64,000 bases of DNA from Phytophthora sp. 'mugwort' (GCA_033558025.1 JAUCEF010000001.1:806001-870000), one strand, 5' to 3'; shown: positions 46,201 to 58,427, counted from the stretch's first letter. Numbers and translations are program-made. Notes: generated from the sequence alone by a model not told the origin.

Positions 46201-47821
46201 ATGTACTTCTCGAACGAACACCAGAACACCGCCGCTCTCCCGATCATAGCAAAGTCCGAATAGATCGGACAGATCACCATCACGGCGTTCCGCAGCTCGG
46301 TTGGGATCCCGATCTCTGGGTAATTCTGCGGAGGATAACCCGCAGATACAGACACATCGATATCCATCGGCCTGACACGCTCCCGCCTGGTGAAGAAGTC
46401 CCGCAGTCGTTAGGTGAGTCCTCCGTTTACCTGAAGCGAGTATCCCGCGTTCCCTGGCGGTCCCTGCTGATGCGTCAAGTTGACTAACCCTCCCTGCTTC
46501 CACGCTTCTCCTCGAAACGTACCTCATTCACCGGAGATACTCCATGCATCTGAGAGCCTGTCCCAGTCATTGGCACAAGCGCCGCGCTCGCATAGGTAGT
46601 CGACCAGTCAGGAAACGTTCCAGCGGTATCTTCCCATCCCGTTCCGGCCGCTATTTGAAGCTGGATCGGAATATAGAATACTCCGGGAGGGAGCGATCCC
46701 GATACAGTATTAATTCCTCTAGCACCTGGTACCTCTATTGAACCCCCATATGACGGGATTGCCGGCATAGGCACCCAGGCCGAATTCGACACAGGCGCCT
46801 GGGACATGGTCACCGTAGACACAGGCATCCGAAACGGTAGGGTCAGATATTGACAGAGCGTATCCTCCTTGCTGCGCATCACTGGCAGGGGCTGACATGA
46901 ACGAGACATAGACGCCGTACCCGGAGATGTCCTCTCCGGTGTCGACGCACAACTACTCGTCGAGTACATCCAGAGGGCTTAACTCATGGCTTCCACCAAA
47001 ACGCCTGCGGTTCAGGATTAGCCGTAGACGTTCCAGCCTCCACAGTCGGAGTCACAGTCGATTGCACTGAGGCCGTCCCAGTGTAACCCATCGAGGAGCT
47101 CACAGGAGCTGTAGAGGACGTCCCACCAGAGACCGGTCGCTCCAGCTCCAAGTTTGGAGCCGAGCCTTCTCCCTTGTTCCGTCGTTCCCAGACGTGGGTC
47201 GCCATAGCTAGGCCGCAGATCGTTGGCTGGTGTGACCATTGGCAGCCTGAATGTCTTCCACGGTCACCAAAAAAGGTCGAGAGGGTACCATCGAGGTCGT
47301 GGGTCATGCCGTTCGGGCCGTTGTAGTCCGTAGCCACACGGGATGCTTCTCCTGACGTTCCAGAACCCCCTTGACCTGTCGCCTTGCTTGGTGCGGGCTG
47401 TCGTGCTAGTTGCGCGAGAAAATCTTGGAACCATTTTCGCCCGCGCGGTGTCTTCCAGAAGGACTCGGTGCCTCCTTCTGCGACCTCGTGAGGAATGGCT
47501 TGGGCACCCTCTTTCACCTTGAGCCACTTGTCCTTGTCGGTGTGGCGTTCCGCGTTGCGCATCGTCACCGGGCCCTTTGTCAGCCAGAGAACCTTCGACC
47601 TCCTCCTCGCGCGCAGCTTCTTCATCTCGCGCCTTACTTTCACCTTCCGAGTGAATATCGACAGGTACATGTGCCTCAGCACCCAGTGAGGAGGCCCATC
47701 CGTCTCTACCGTCTACCGTTCCACTATCCTGTCCTTCACCGGACGCTGTGTGGGTACTCATCCCGTCCCACGACCCTTTTCCTTCGCCAAGTTTACGAAG
47801 TCGCTCGTCCCAGCTACTCAC

Positions 47822-48470
47822 TCTGAACTTGGGACCTATTTCATTGGCGAGAAGATACCCTGCTTCTCCACTAAACTGTTGCGGTTTTCCTTCGTTCCCG
47901 GGGTCGTGTATCTTGGGCCGGTCAGCATGAACTGCGGAGCAGCGTTAAGATAATGCAAACAATGTTATTGTTCGTTAGTGTGTTCTTTGTTGGAAAACCT
48001 CGACTGACCTGAGCCGGCGGTAGCCTCGCCACCGAGCTACTTTACAAAATGCAACCACATCTTTGCCGTTCGAGCAAGCCAGGAGGTCCAAAACCGTCGA
48101 CCTGTCACTTACCTTCACTGAGCCATCAATTCGGGATGCGCTGGCAACGAAGCCATGGTTAATTCACACTTGGAACGCTGAGGCGGTCCGGAACCAGGTC
48201 CACGGCGTTGCGTCCTCAACGCATATATCTTGCCCATGCGCTCTGCCAATAAGGCCAATTCGTCGTTTGGCTGAGGACCGTGCCATACTACTAGAAGGCC
48301 GCCTCCGACAATATCATAGCGCTCAAGGACTCCCTCCCCGACCCCCTCCGCCCCCCGTGATGGCGTCAACCAACTCGCCCGCGGCGCGACAGGCTGTCAT
48401 GTAGCATTAACAGCTCGGACTCGTACTCAAATTTCGTCACACCTCCATCTCCGAAAGCGGTGCTCAACAT
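47822..48470. other. Spacer between element B and LINE remnant
   Basis: Probably element B leader and unassigned repeat sequence. A plus-strand frame at 48063-48404 has no clear domain. No LTR partner was recognised. Confidence 0.35.
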
Positions 48471-48905
48471 CGCCTCTTCTTCGACGGCGGCGCACGCAGC
48501 AACCCAGGCCCCGGCTCGTTCATCGACCAGATCGGCACCCTCTAGAAGCCTAATGCCAGATGGATGGCGAGCGTGTCCTATGCGGCCCAACCCAGCAACA
48601 ACAAAGTTTCCATACACCAACAACAACGTGGTCGAATTGCGAGGCTTACTCAACGGACTTTGGAAGGCTCTCTATGTCAAACTATATGGGATTGCTGTGG
48701 TAGGAGACATCATACTGATCCTCGAGTAAATGCGGCGGCGATGTCGCTCCAAAACCACCCATATGAAAGACATATATTATCAATACAGCGGGATCGCCGA
48801 TCGGCTTCAAATCACTGCCTTGTCACACCATGCGAAACAGTTCAATTGCGCGGCAGACACTTGCCAACATTGCGATGGACACGAAAAATAAAGAAGAACT
48901 TCTCG
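48471..48905 (+). mobile_element. Retroelement RNase H remnant (LINE-type)
   Basis: Pieces in several frames follow the order of a type I RNase H: FFDGGARSNPGPGSF (near 48,475-48,520, with the first catalytic D), ASVSYAA (48,565), NNNVVELRGLLNGLWKAL (48,620-48,675, second catalytic E), IAVVGDIILILE (48,690-48,730, third catalytic D region) and FNCAADTCQHCDGHE (48,845-48,890). This pattern with a late ADxxxN-like segment is typical of the RNase H at the end of oomycete LINE pol genes. Confidence 0.6.
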
Positions 48906-49690
48906 TCGAGGATTTCTCCCACTGACCGCTTCCTAGGCGACAGTGGAAGTGCCATTATCAGCATGAAACTACGCAGATTTGGCGACCCTCGGACACAGAC
49001 CGGAGCTGTGACAACATGGCTGCGTGGCCACAAGCTGCGCATGAGTTGGCATCCTCCCGGGTATTTAACAAACTATCTAATGATGTGTAGGATTTTGTAC
49101 CATTTTCGAAGAACGTTATCGTTATCAATATACCGTGCGAGATCGGCTGGTATAGATCTGCGTCACACTATGATGTCGCAGGTAAAGCGATGAACCACTT
49201 ATACCAATTCGGATACAAGAGGACCAGTGATCCACAGGCATCGTTGGTGTGATTACCATACGGTTGTCGAAATGGGAAAGGTTTCCCGTTGTTTCGACGC
49301 AATTGTAGCTTTGAGACGGAAATTGCTCCCGTTTTAGGCCCATCATCCCTCGAAGGACAAATGTTTACATCATGAGCAAGGAAGGGCAAGTCACTCGGAC
49401 GTCGTACAACAGCAGCATGAACCCGTCGATCTGTTGGGGAGGGATGAAAACCACTCCACGGTACTTGCTGGCTTGCCAAACCGCCACCCATCTGGATATG
49501 AACTACTACTGGAATCCGACGCAACGTTATTTCGTTCGATTCATCGACTTTTAGCAAGGGGTCGGTGTACGTGCTGCTGTGCTTGAAAAATTTCGCCCTC
49601 AGAACTGCCTAAATCAGCCATTTTGACAGCTCATACGTTCTCGTTGGAATCGGAGCCATTACTGTTTTGTCTCGAAGTAAACAGCATTTG
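48906..49690. other. Unassigned repeat-like sequence
   Basis: Overlapping short frames on both strands (for example 49372-49554 plus, 49168-49557 minus) without recognisable domains. Confidence 0.35.
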
Positions 49691-49706
49691 TCTGGTCGGT
49701 GGTTTG

Positions 49707-49931
49707 TCATGAAATACTTACAATACTTACCGACGGTCAACGGCCCTGTCGTTCATCCCCCCCTACATCCAACGAATGTGAGCGTTTTTTTTTCTCGTCC
49801 GTAAAGCTCGTCTACACTGATCTGCGCAGCGCCTCGACATCGTCTCGCTTGCGATGGTAATGTACTTGATGTACAACCGCGAGCACTGGGACGTGTATAC
49901 AGTCGATCAGGTGCGCTCTAAGAACGCCTGA
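49707..49931 (+). CDS. Possible spliced gene fragment (doubtful)
   Basis: A frame reading MKYLQYLPTVNGPVVHPPLH up to 49,777 can be spliced (GT at 49778, AG at 49829) to RLDIVSLAMVMYLMYNREHW, which ends in TGA at 49,929-49,931. The two parts keep frame and the intron is ~52 nt with standard borders, as in genuine genes of this genome. No domain is recognised. It may be a captured or truncated host gene fragment, or chance. Confidence 0.25.
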
Positions 49932-50654
49932 GCGTAATGGGCGTTCATCGCGTTATTAATTTCAATCTTCTTCTAACGACTGCATTCATATATAACTCCG
50001 TACTCGGCATCACTCTTCATGGCTGATTGTCGCGTAGTGGGCGCCAATGGGGCCCGTTCGGGTGATTCGTTTCCGTGCGAATATGCGCTCCTGCGGGTCA
50101 ATGACGTCTTAGAGCATCGATGACGCCACACGAGACGGACAGCAAATTCACCTGCTGTCGACACTTGACTAGGCAGGCCCAGCGCGACCGAGGTTGCCGT
50201 ATGCCTTTGTCGGCCGGATGTTAGAGCACCAACTTGGGTTTCACGTCGCGCTTTAGGAGCTCCGCGAGCCCTTGTGGCACTTGTCGGTGGCAAGGCTGTG
50301 GGTGCACGTGACGTTGAGATCATGAGGATTATAGGACGGTGTGCCGAGGCTTGGGAATGAACTTGCGCTCTTGTGAGAACAGTCAGACAGGAAGAGTGAC
50401 GTGGAGACATAATTAGCATGTCGATAGGGACTTAAGGTTTTTTATCACTTGAGCACGCGGAAGTGCGAATATACTTGCTCGTACTACTGTACGAGGAATA
50501 AATTGAGTTGTGTATTTGGATTCCTTTGTTTTTGACCTCGGTCTAGTGAGCAGTCGATTTGTACGTCCCTGACAGGGAACCAAGACAGCCACTTCCCGAA
50601 ATGCACCTAACCAAACTGCAGCTGGTACCACCAAGATCCTTAAGATTTGTATCC
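49932..50654. other. Region without a recognisable gene
   Basis: Only short frames; those on the minus strand at 49973-50419 and 50413-50733 have no conserved motif. Confidence 0.4.
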
Positions 50655-51990
50655 TTACATTACTGCTGGTGATGGCCCGGCTTCTTCCACGGGCGGGCGG
50701 GACGCGTGGACGCCCTGCTTGAACGCCAGGCACGCCGCCCTCTCTGCACCTGTAAGTGCAGCACCTCGCTGAAACTTGACGATCCCACTCTCCAGCTCGG
50801 AGAAGTTGACGATCTCAGCAGACGGAATGAGGCGGTCCTTGAGTTGCGGGTATGTCTTGATGACGTGGCCGAACAGTCGCCGCGCACCAGAGAGGGTCAG
50901 TTTTTTGCAGTGCCTTTGTGATGTTTTCAAGGTAGGCCATGTCGGAGACCAAAGTCTTGACGCACTCGTGATCGGACCGGCGCAACAAAAGCGGCGCGAT
51001 GTCGTACTCAACAAGAGTACTGTGGCCAAGAGACGCGATGGCTGGCTCCAGCTCGACGTATTGAGCGAGCATGGCGAACCTACTGGACCACCGGGTCTTA
51101 TTGCGGGTGAAAGACGCCTTGTCGCTGACACGGCGCAGTAGGGCCCGACCCTTAATAGTGCGCATCTTGGTCATCAGCGCGTGAACCTTGGCGATGACGG
51201 GCTCCTCCAGATTGATAAAGTCCTTGACAGCCAAATTATGTCGATGGCTTGCGCACCCGATCAGCGGGATCGCGCCCTCGCATCGACCAATGTACTGGTA
51301 TACCGAACAATTGTCGCCTACCATAAAAGGTGACAGACTTCCACGGCTCGTTATAGCGCGATAGGGTGTCCGCGATGAAATCGAATTGGCTATGTGCACT
51401 GAGAGCCTCCTTAGTTTCGACAGGGCTGAAGGCCAAGAGGGTGTACTCTCGGCTGAAGCAGTCGAGATCATCATAGTAGCTGTCTTGAGCCGGGGCCAGG
51501 GCCGCTTCACCGCTGTCGAACACCGCAAGATGGCGAGTTAGTGGCGCGCCGAGTCGCTCCACCCGTCGAGAACGAGTCCAAATTGTGTCGGGATCTTCAA
51601 GGCCAGGCGCTGCTCGGCCAGCTTGAACACGAGCTTGATGTAGCTCTTCAGTGTCTCCACAGAGATCTGGGACACGAGGAGTTGGAACGGGCCCTTGGGT
51701 TCTCCACGAAGGTGAACGGCAAGCGGTCCATGACGACCCCGTCAAACCAGCGGTAGATGTCACGCATCCGGGCGTCCACGACGCGGAGCTGGAGCGCGTT
51801 GCTCTGGCGGGAGCGCTCCCAAGCGCCTTACTCGTACGTCGGATGGTGGCGCTTCAGATGGTAGTGGAGGTTGGTTCGTGTACCCATGCACACTACGGTA
51901 CAACTTCTTGCAGGTACAGGTACGTGTCGTCGTCCTGCTTGGTGAGCAGGATGGTGCAGATCGTCTTGGGCGTCAAGGTCATGGTTGAAG
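50655..51990 (-). mobile_element. Decayed hAT transposase
   Basis: On the minus strand, fragments follow the order of oomycete hAT transposases. LKSYIKLVFKLAEQRLAL comes first (near 51,620), then FSREYTLLAFSPVETKEALSAHSQ (near 51,420), FMVGDNCSVYQYIGRCEGAI and PLIGCASHRHNLAVKDF (51,210-51,340), NKTRWSSRFAML (51,070-51,110) and LFGHVIKTYPQLKDRLIPSAE (near 50,850). A broken BED-finger-like segment (LLTKQDDDTYLYLQ) lies near 51,950. Frameshifts are numerous. Terminal inverted repeats were not found. The coding direction is opposite to gypsy A. Confidence 0.75.
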
Positions 51991-53228
51991 AGGCGACAGT
52001 AGTGTGGGCCTGAGGAAATAGTAGAATGAGAGCTGGCTTCTTTGTGATGCTTCAGTAAGCCGCGGTGTATGGTGACGGCACGGGCTGAACGACTGGTTAC
52101 GAGCGCGGTCTCGGTGGCTGGCTGTGAGCGATTGCCGCCAAATTTGAATTTGAAATCAATTTTAAAAAAATTAAGATAATTGCAGAATAAACTGGTCGAG
52201 TAAAATGCATAATTACGTATATATACGAGAATACATTATAAAAGTAACTTTTTTTTCGGCATCACTGCCCATGAACATGGCTTCCATATTTAAGTTTCCA
52301 GATCATCAACCTGTTGAGTCTGCCTCACTTCAAACATGACTACAAAGACTTGAAACATAACCTCTTCCGGTCTGCGACAAGCCCTCAAGAAAAACCCTAA
52401 CTGTAAAGGCCTTTGCAGGGCGTGTAACTCCCAGAGCATTCAATGCTGGCGTATGACTCTTGTGGTGCAATTTAGGGACCAACTAGAGGACGTACAAGTG
52501 CGTGATGATCATCGATGTGCTGACCTCATTATCGCCGTATCATTGCTGCAGCTCTCGGTGCTGATGCGGCCTCCTTGGTGTTGCCGTTGTTGCGGTAGCT
52601 CCCCAGCCATTTGTTGTACTTCGTTTCCGTTGAGAGCCAATCCAAGACGACCGGAAGAGAAGCCTTGCCCTCGTTCACACCGTCACGGTCCCAGAAGATC
52701 GCCGCTCGTCAATGGGTCTGACGGCGACCCGAGTCACTGCGATTCGCTGGGTCTCGTACCCCGCTGTCTAGCCACCATGGAGACGATGGCGATCAGCCGA
52801 AGACGCTCGCATGGCAGGGGAGTCCTGGCTCACCCAAGGAGGACGAAGAAAAACCCCGTTCTCCACGAACTTGACGCTCGCTGAGGCTACTGCCCGCGTC
52901 AAGGCTGCGAAAGCAGCAGTCTCGGAAGTCAGCCGTAAAAGGCGGGCTGTTTCCCGGTCTCCACTCCGTGAAGAGATGAGACCCACCACTTATACGGATA
53001 AGGGCCTCTTTAGCTCTTCTCCCGACGACGACGAGGAGAGCCAAGTCGCCCGAGCGACCTCTAACGATCTCGACGGGCAGCAGTCGGAATACCAGGCTGA
53101 TCGTCAATAGGGAGTGCGTCCCTGGCGACCAGTCGTCTGGGAAGAAGTATTTTTTCACCTCTCCGTGGGTACCACCTTACGATCTCGGGTTCTGCCCTCC
53201 TGAGGAGTCCCACGGAGCTGACGCCTAT
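51991..53228. other. Region without a recognisable gene
   Basis: 52,140-52,260 is AT-rich. Plus-strand frames at 52453-52884 and 52811-53110 (MAGESWLTQGGRRKTPF..., with an acidic SSSPDDDEE stretch) lack identified domains. Confidence 0.4.
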
Positions 53229-53894
53229 ATGGATCAGCTCCAGCCGCCTCGCGCGCTTCTCGTCGGGCGCTCTTTTAGGGGCCCTTATGAGCGCAACCTG
53301 GTGACCAAGCAGCCCGTGTTCCAACAGAACGTGTGTGCTGCTAGGTGCGTGCTCTTGGCACCGCACCATATTGCTCCGAAAGAGTTCACGAGCCGGCGAA
53401 AGAAGCCAGAGCTCCGGTCGAGCCTTCGCCTTGCGTGGGGTTACCCATCCGTAATACCCCCACATTGTGACTCCTTCCAAGAGGCTGATGCTGTCTTTGG
53501 AAGTTGGCAGCTACGCGCTGCTCGCCAAGGACCACTTGGTGTTCTCCAGCGGGACCTCACATTGGAGGACATCCTCGATCTCCGAAATCTCCGCATCGAG
53601 TTTGTCCATGTGGTAGGCAAACGGTCTCTCGAGCACTGCAGAAGCATTCTGCTTCTAGAGCTCATGGTATGGTCTTGGTTCTACGCCCACACCCCTTTCG
53701 GGCCAAAAAGCCCGAACTCCTTACGAAGCCATCGCCGATTCTGCTCACAGATCGCGACAGCCTTCAGGCAATCAGCCTGGAGCCGTTCAATTGACTCCCA
53801 GGAGCCCTCAGCGTCCGCATTCCCCTCCCATTCACGCGGAGCTGGCGCTTCCCGTGAACGCGCCGCTTTCTGGAGCACAGGCTCCACGTTGTAG
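53229..53894 (+). CDS. Unassigned 221-codon open frame
   Basis: Starts MDQLQPPRALLVGRSFRGPY. The middle (LTLEDILDLRNLRIEFVHVVGKRSLEH) has plausible secondary structure but no recognised motif. Its 3' part overlaps, antisense, the C-terminal end of gypsy C, so at least that part is probably a shadow. Confidence 0.2.
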   Translation: MDQLQPPRALLVGRSFRGPYERNLVTKQPVFQQNVCAARCVLLAPHHIAPKEFTSRRKKPELRSSLRLAWGYPSVIPPHCDSFQEADAVFGSWQLRAARQGPLGVLQRDLTLEDILDLRNLRIEFVHVVGKRSLEHCRSILLLELMVWSWFYAHTPFGPKSPNSLRSHRRFCSQIATAFRQSAWSRSIDSQEPSASAFPSHSRGAGASRERAAFWSTGSTL

Positions 53895-54783
53895 TGGGCC
53901 ACCCCATTACAGTCAAGGAGAGGCAGCGGCACCCTCGTGCAAGTACGAGTATGAGGCACCGCTCCTACGGACCGGCTCAGGGCCTGGTGTGCCGCCTTCA
54001 GCTCTACCTCGGCCGCTGCTGACGCCGTTCTTCGTCGCCAAGTCCTTTCGCTGGTGATTGTGCTTGGGCTCCGTGAGGGCGGGGCTGCCGCCGGCCAGGC
54101 CGGAAGCGCTGGGATCCTTGGGCCGCTTGGTGACGCCGTAAGTCGTCTGGCAGACGACTGGTCGGCCCTTGAGGTCGGGTCGACCGTCGGGCGAATGACG
54201 CGGATAAAGCTTTCCGACGTACGGAAGCCTTTTGGTGTCCGTGGACCGTGTCCAGCGGGAGGTGTACCTCGTCGGGACATCCTGCGGCCTGTGTTCCAGG
54301 CGGGAGCGACTCCTGCGTACTCCCAGCCTTATCAGTAAGGCTCATACTCGTCGTATGCAGCCGAGATTCCTTCCTATGTAGCCCCTTCCGTGGTCTCGCA
54401 AGGGATCTGGGCTTCTGGCTCTGGGCGCTCTCATAGAGAAGAGTGGCAGCCTCGTTTCCAGGAACTGGGGTCTGCGGGGCTGCCGAGCCCTGCGGATCAT
54501 GGCACCGCTCCAGACGGCCCACGTTGAACGTTGGGTGGGTCGTCATCGACTTGGGAAGATCGATGGTGTATGCAGCACCATGTCTGGCCAGCACCGCGAA
54601 GGGTCCGATGAAGCGGTGCTCCAACTTGTTGCTCCCAACGGAATTTACTGTGGCGAGTGGTAGGTTCCTAGCGTCTAGTAGGACTAATGCACTCATATTA
54701 AACACGTTTAAGTTTCCTCCCCCATGTTTGTCTGAACACTCCTTTTGTTTGTCCTGTGCCTCTGTTATGGCATCACGGACACG
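53690..54783 (-). pseudogene. Integrase C-terminus and chromodomain-like end of gypsy C
   Basis: Starts RVRDAITEAQDKQKECSDKHG (54,783), then GSNKLEHRFIGPFAVLARHG, YTIDLPKSMTTHPTFNVGRL, the classic gypsy integrase end. After frameshifts, the chromodomain-like terminus is PLPLLDCNGVAHYNVEPVLQ ending near 53,690. Confidence 0.75.
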
Positions 54784-55257
54784 CACAACTCAACGCGTCA
54801 ATACGTCGCACACAAGCCCCACAAATGGGGTACAAAACTGTTTTTGACATGTTGCGCCCTGACTTCATATGCCTGCGGTGAGCTGAATAGCGAGCTCATA
54901 CTGAGCTCGTTATATTTTTATGCCAAGTCAACATGTTGTATAATAATCTGTTATATATAACAGCATGTATTCATGCTGTATGTGCCAGGCTCGAAGTTTA
55001 TTGCAGAAGGGCTCATCACGCTCAAGAAATCGGAAACGTCATAGCATCGGTGCAGTCTGCTGATCACAACACGGGCCCTTTGGCTGTCATGCGGAACATG
55101 AAAGCAAACCTTCCAGCTCCGGTCGATGACATCTAGCATTTAGTTGTAACTGACAGGTTCTACACCTTTGTGCAGCTGGCGTACCAACTCTTGCAGCGGC
55201 ACGTGTATTTGGTGGGCACAATTCAAGGCGACCGACCATCCTTTTCGGATGACCTAG
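54784..55257 (+). mobile_element. piggyBac transposase fragment inside gypsy C integrase
   Basis: On the plus strand (opposite to gypsy C): HNSTRQYVAHKPHKWGTKLF, LTCCALTSYACG, a ~120-base intron-like stretch with GTGAGC...GCCAG borders, then EVYCRRAHHAQEIGNV, GPLAVMRN, LPAPVDDI and VVTDRFYTFVQLAYQLLQRH and VYLVGTIQGDRPSFSDDLVD. It closely matches the inner part of the decayed piggyBac at 30.68-31.14 kb, intron included, but in opposite orientation. Left and right of it the gypsy C integrase reads on (TRLNVIS on one side, RVRDAITEAQDKQKE on the other). No terminal repeats are present. Confidence 0.85.
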
Positions 55258-55289
55258 TGGACTGATTACGTTCAGCCTGGTGTCTATAA

Positions 55290-56520
55290 AAAGACTCCAC
55301 CTGATCCCGAAGGGAAACTGATTCTCATGCCCGAGACCCGGGAGGAAAATGCTTTCTGAGCCTCTCCCCCACTTAGAACAGAAGACGGGGTGCTGCCTTG
55401 TAAAGTGAGCGACACCCATGGATGTCGTAAGCCATTCCGGTAGACCGGGGTATACCCGGTCGTCGCGTGAACCGCATTGTTGAGGGCAAATTCGACTAAT
55501 GGCGAACGTTCTGACCAAGTGCGAGGGGACTATGCACAGATGCTGCGTAGAGTGTCCTCAAGCACTCGGTTGACATGTTCCCTCTGCTCACCCGTTTGAG
55601 GAGGAGCGGCAGTGGACATACGCAGCCTCGTTCCAAGCAGTTGAACAACGTTCGCCAAAACGCAGCGATAAACCGCCGGTCACGATCCGAGACAATTGTC
55701 TCCGGCAGACCGTGACGACGGACAACGCTATCCAGGAACAGCTTCGCAACCTGTTTCCCGGTCAATGTGCCTTTGACTGGAGCAAGACGCACCATCTTAC
55801 TTAGATGGCACACGAACACCAAGATGCCGGTTTTTCAGTGGCCCTCGATTGGAAGTCCAAAGATGAAGTCCAGACTCATCGACTTTCAGCAGTCCGCTGG
55901 AACGGGCAGGCTCTGCAAAGGAGCCGAGGTATGCCCGGAGTTTCACCTGCTGACATGTTTCACATGTCTTCACGGACTGTGCGACCCACTTGTACATGTG
56001 GGTCCACCAAACGTACTGAGAGACGGCTTGGAAGGTCTTTTCGGGGCCCAAGCGACCGACCGCTGGACGGCGCATCGTGCGCCTCCTGAAGGATGTCAAA
56101 CTTGAGATCCTCGTCGTTTGGTGCGACTACCCGTGGAGGTTCATGGGGCTCTACTCGATAGTAGAGCAGGCATTGAGTCAGTCGTATCGGTGGAGACGGG
56201 CTCTCTGACGTGGCGTGAGCCACTCGGCCTTGGCTTCCTTACCAGGAACCGTACCAGAGATGCAAGGGCTTTGTCACTTCGATACGCCATGTGTATCTGG
56301 TCGTATTGATCGGTCGTGGCGCTACTGATGTACATAAGCTCATAATCCGGCCTGTATAACAACGCATCGGCAAGAATGTTGAGCTTGCCAGGCTTGTAAT
56401 CGACGCAGAAGTTGTATTCCGCAAGAAGGACAGCCCCCTCACCATCCGTTGGGTTTAGGGTTTAGCAGCTCCTTGCCATGAGCGGGGTAGTTCCATCCGG
56501 CAGCATTGAGCTCCCTGGGC
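55290..56520 (-). pseudogene. RNase H and integrase N-terminal part of gypsy C
   Basis: LNILADALLYRPDYELMY (RNase H end) at ~56,330-56,400, then DLKFDILQEAHDAPSSG and a zinc-binding CETCQQVK block near 55,950-56,090. The catalytic region continues as MVFVCHLSKMVRLAPVKG and LDSVVRRHGLPETIVSDRDR (55,820-55,680). Coding similarity stops at the piggyBac insert and continues beyond it. Confidence 0.75.
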
Positions 56521-56530
56521 TGAAACAAGA

Positions 56531-57350
56531 TCACTCGTTACGTCCTGCAGCAATGCACATCTGATTGCATAATCGGATGCATCGCAGACGACGTTGAACA
56601 GCGTTGTCTCGCCCAGCATTGACAGGACAGGCGCCTTCTGATAGGTTTGCCTTGATGTTGTCAAATGCTTCTTGATGCTCATGCCCCCAGTGCCAGTCGG
56701 TAGCCTTCTTCAGAAGATCCAACAAATATCTAGTCAGACCCGCGTACCCTTCGCTGTACTTGCGGAGATAGTTGGCCAAGACCAGCCATTTCCTCGGGTC
56801 CTTCTGGGACCGAGGCGTTAGCCAGGCCGAAACGACCTCCACCTTCTCCGGGTCGGCTCGAACGCCGACGTTGGTCACGAAGCAATCGAGACGTTTGATC
56901 TCTTGCGCCGCGAAGACGCACTTGTCGATGTTGACATAGAGCTTACTCGTTCTCATGTCCTCTAAAACTCGACGGAAGTGCTCCAAACGCACCTCCATAG
57001 CCGTCTTGCCTCCCTCGGCACGGCTATGGACGAAGATGTCGTCGAAGTACGACTGTGTGTACGCACGCAGTGGTCTAACCAACTGCGTGGCCGGGCGATT
57101 GAAGGTCGTCGGGGGTATTAGACGGGCCCTGCGGCATCACAAGCCATTCCCAGAACATACCGCTCGGAGTGCTCCTTACAGTGGGCCGGATGTCGCTCTC
57201 GCGCACTAGGCTCTGGTAATATCCGTCCACCAGATCCAAGGCGCTGTATAACTCGTTCCCGGCCATTTTGTTTAGCAACACATCCTTTCGCGGGATGGGT
57301 ATCTGGGCCGGCACCGTTGCGCTGTTTAGCTTATTAAAAGCATGAACCAG
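56531..57350 (-). pseudogene. Reverse transcriptase of gypsy C
   Basis: Blocks in order: LVHAFNKLNSATVPAQIPIP, YSALDLVDGYYQSLVRESD, WLVMPQGPSNTPD (57,310-57,110), then the catalytic QSYFDDIFVHSRAE (57,010-57,060), GVRADPEKVEVVSAW and LANYLRKYSEGYAGL. A frameshift near 57,100 separates the halves. YFDD replaces the usual YVDD/YIDD. Confidence 0.83.
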
Positions 57351-58427
57351 ACGTTATTTCCCGTTCGGCTTCCGAACGCAGAAGGTTGGCGTCGGGTCAG
57401 GGATTTCGATTCCCGCACCATACCTGCCTTGGCCTTTGCGGCGACCCCCCCCAACGACCTTGCACTGCTCGCGAGGCAGTGGTCATTGTCTGGTGGCACA
57501 GTACTTTGTGCCCGGCACGAGATTGATCTCGTGCCTGATCCCACAGTCCGGTGAGAGTTGAGACGGTGAATCCTTGGACACCACGTCCTCGAACTCCTCC
57601 ATTAAAGAATACACTGGACCCTTCGGGTTCTTAAAAATCTCAGAACCCAAGCGTGAGGCACGCTGGGAGAATAATGCCTCCAGGATGGCCTCTCCATAAC
57701 CGAGGAGGAATTCAATTCCTCTGGATGGACTCTTACTTCACGAGTACCACCCCCGCGATTTTCCCAGCCTTCAGGTCGGCCAGGATATCTGCCGGTGCCA
57801 ACGCTTCGAGGTTCAGGGGCTCTGACACCTCCGGCAGCGCCTCTAGCTGGATGCCACCTGCCTTGACCCGATGGCCGGTCTCACCGTCGAGGATGTGATA
57901 ACACCCTTCGACTGGCCGTGTCGGAAGAACTCGGGCCCTGGGTTCCGAGTCGCTTGAAGCGACTCCAGTCTGAAGTGACTTCAGATTCGATTTGCGGAGT
58001 GGACTATTCCGACGATGGGTGACCGTGGCGTGGTATTTCGTTACCCACGTCTGTGGACGTCTCATTGACAGCGTACCAAAGCCTATAGGGCTTCGTGTGG
58101 AACATGGTAACCCACACAAGAAGCGGGTTCCGCCGCTTCTTATCCAGTTAAGAGCTGAGCGACGTGGTGTGGAATATGGTTGCCCCACACAGGAAGCGCG
58201 CGCGCGTCTTCCTCGCCAGTTTTCAGCCTGGGTGGCTTGGTGTGGACCTTGGTTACCCACCTGATCGGCGCCACCTGGCATTGCCACTCTTGAAGCATTT
58301 GGCCGCCGGGCTAGATTCCGGCGGGGGTCGAGGGCAATCCTGTAAGGACTGCCGCACTCAACCAGGTGCAGCTTCTGCTGCCACCGCTTCTAGGGAGTCG
58401 CTCAATACGTCGGCGGCTCCCAAAAAT

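Larger units (their letters stand above)
42591..47821 (-). mobile_element. Gypsy-type element B, gag and protease only
   Basis: On the minus strand, a long broken gag begins at MSSWDERLRKLGEGKGSWDG (47821). The capsid part lies at 46.4-45.75 kb (IYSDFAMIGRAAVFWCSFEKY..., KCDSVEAWGDRIWTMHEALN, IPEACAHLLYKNLHLLVEEED). A cysteine knuckle-like CSCRQEVGHYSMEC lies near 45,480. A lysine/glutamate-rich stretch follows at 44.1-45.0 kb. The protease-like part is at 43.25-42.9 kb. Reverse transcriptase and integrase are missing: coding stops at the LTR of gypsy A. Several stops and frameshifts are present. Confidence 0.75.
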
